Positions 5,609 through 5,944 of a DNA stretch of 5,944 nucleotides are shown in pieces. The notes beneath the pieces are model-generated. The model saw only the letters and a list, made by a program, of their open reading frames with translations, was not told where the DNA came from and ran no database searches. Numbering within the stretch: position 1 is the first letter of the stretch; the number at the start of each line of letters is the position of its first letter. The position numbers and the translations under genes are program-made. The DNA is from Thermoplasmata archaeon (GTDB taxonomy: Archaea > Thermoplasmatota > Thermoplasmata > Thermoplasmatales > Thermoplasmataceae), in the NCBI GenBank assembly GCA_021802165.1, contig JAKAAU010000102.1:1-5944 (forward strand), written 5' to 3'.

Positions 5609-5944
5609 ATGACACAGTTCGGTATTGATTTTCAGCTGAGGGTTTACACAGGAATGGATGAAAATTCAGACCTCCCAGTATCTGTTGATGACTGGAGAAA
5701 TGCAGCCAGAAAAGCTTTAAAGGATGGGCCCTGGGGGTATATAGAGGGCGCTGCCGGAAGTGAGGATACAATGGCAGAGAATATCCGGGCATTTACCCGT
5801 TACAGGATACGTCCTAGATATCTCCATAACGTTGAGGAAAGAAACCAATCTGTTACAATTTTCGGAAAAAAACAGGATTCTCCATTTATTCTGGCACCAA
5901 TAGGTGTACAGTCCATAATACACAGGGATGCTGAGTATAGATCG
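5609..5944 (+). CDS. FMN-dependent alpha-hydroxy-acid oxidase, lactate 2-monooxygenase-like (N-terminal part only)
   Basis: Only the first 112 residues are in the window; the frame is open to the right edge. The enzyme class oxidises 2-hydroxy acids such as lactate with FMN in a TIM barrel. Visible family features are YIEGAAGSEDT (44-54), NIRAFTRYRIRPRYL (58-72), and FILAPIGVQSIIHRDAE (93-109), the first FMN-facing strand of the barrel. The APIGV...H-D-A/G-E form is typical of the lactate 2-monooxygenase-like branch, whereas glycolate oxidases carry APTAMQ at that place. The catalytic His, Arg and Lys lie in the missing C-terminal part, so substrate and oxidase versus monooxygenase activity cannot be judged. 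The protein is expected to be cytosolic. The ATG at 5609 starts the natural N-terminus (MTQFGIDFQLRVYTG). Confidence 0.87.
   Translation, partial: MTQFGIDFQLRVYTGMDENSDLPVSVDDWRNAARKALKDGPWGYIEGAAGSEDTMAENIRAFTRYRIRPRYLHNVEERNQSVTIFGKKQDSPFILAPIGVQSIIHRDAEYRS

Noticed and set aside
1..5944. CRISPR arrays, tRNA or rRNA genes, transposon ends
   Set aside because: No regularly spaced direct repeats, tRNA-like cloverleaf or transposase reading frame was noticed on either strand. The only mobile element is the intein.

Overview
The window looks like a chromosomal segment of a thermoplasmatalean archaeon of the Ferroplasma/Thermoplasma/Picrophilus group. The signs are strong use of ATA (Ile) and AGG (Arg) codons, moderate-to-low GC, AT-rich TATA-like boxes about 25 bases before start codons (near-leaderless transcripts), and an Nre-family protein, which is known only from archaea. 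Genus cannot be fixed from the sequence. I recall a SufB intein being catalogued for Ferroplasma acidarmanus, so that relationship should be tested first.

Left half, minus strand (1-2654): a sufC-sufB operon for iron-sulfur cluster assembly. SufC (247 aa) is complete. SufB starts at 1905 and runs off the left edge. Its coding sequence is interrupted by an in-frame 356-residue intein (109-1176) carrying a two-motif LAGLIDADG homing endonuclease. The intein sits directly before the conserved Cys of the SufB motif EGCTAP, so the +1 nucleophile of splicing is itself a functional SufB residue.

Centre (2655-3417): a 103-bp divergent promoter region and a plus-strand gene for a SufR-like regulator. 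It has an N-terminal winged helix-turn-helix and three C-terminal cysteines (C-X13-C-X28-C) spaced as in cyanobacterial and mycobacterial SufR. A 10-10-10 imperfect inverted repeat (2727-2756) lies between the regulator's TATA box and its start codon and is a good operator candidate. The simplest model is an Fe-S sensor that represses itself and the divergent sufCB operon.

Right half, plus strand (3483-5539): a two-gene operon of an Nre-family DNA-repair protein and a radical-SAM protein of the spore-photoproduct-lyase-like family, separated by 5 bp. The second protein needs a [4Fe-4S] cluster, which links it biochemically to the SUF genes next door. At the right edge (5609-5944) is the N-terminal part of an FMN-dependent alpha-hydroxy-acid oxidase of the lactate 2-monooxygenase type.

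No tRNA, rRNA, CRISPR array or insertion sequence was seen. The most notable item is the SufB intein and its placement at a catalytic cysteine, next to an apparent Fe-S-sensing repressor.
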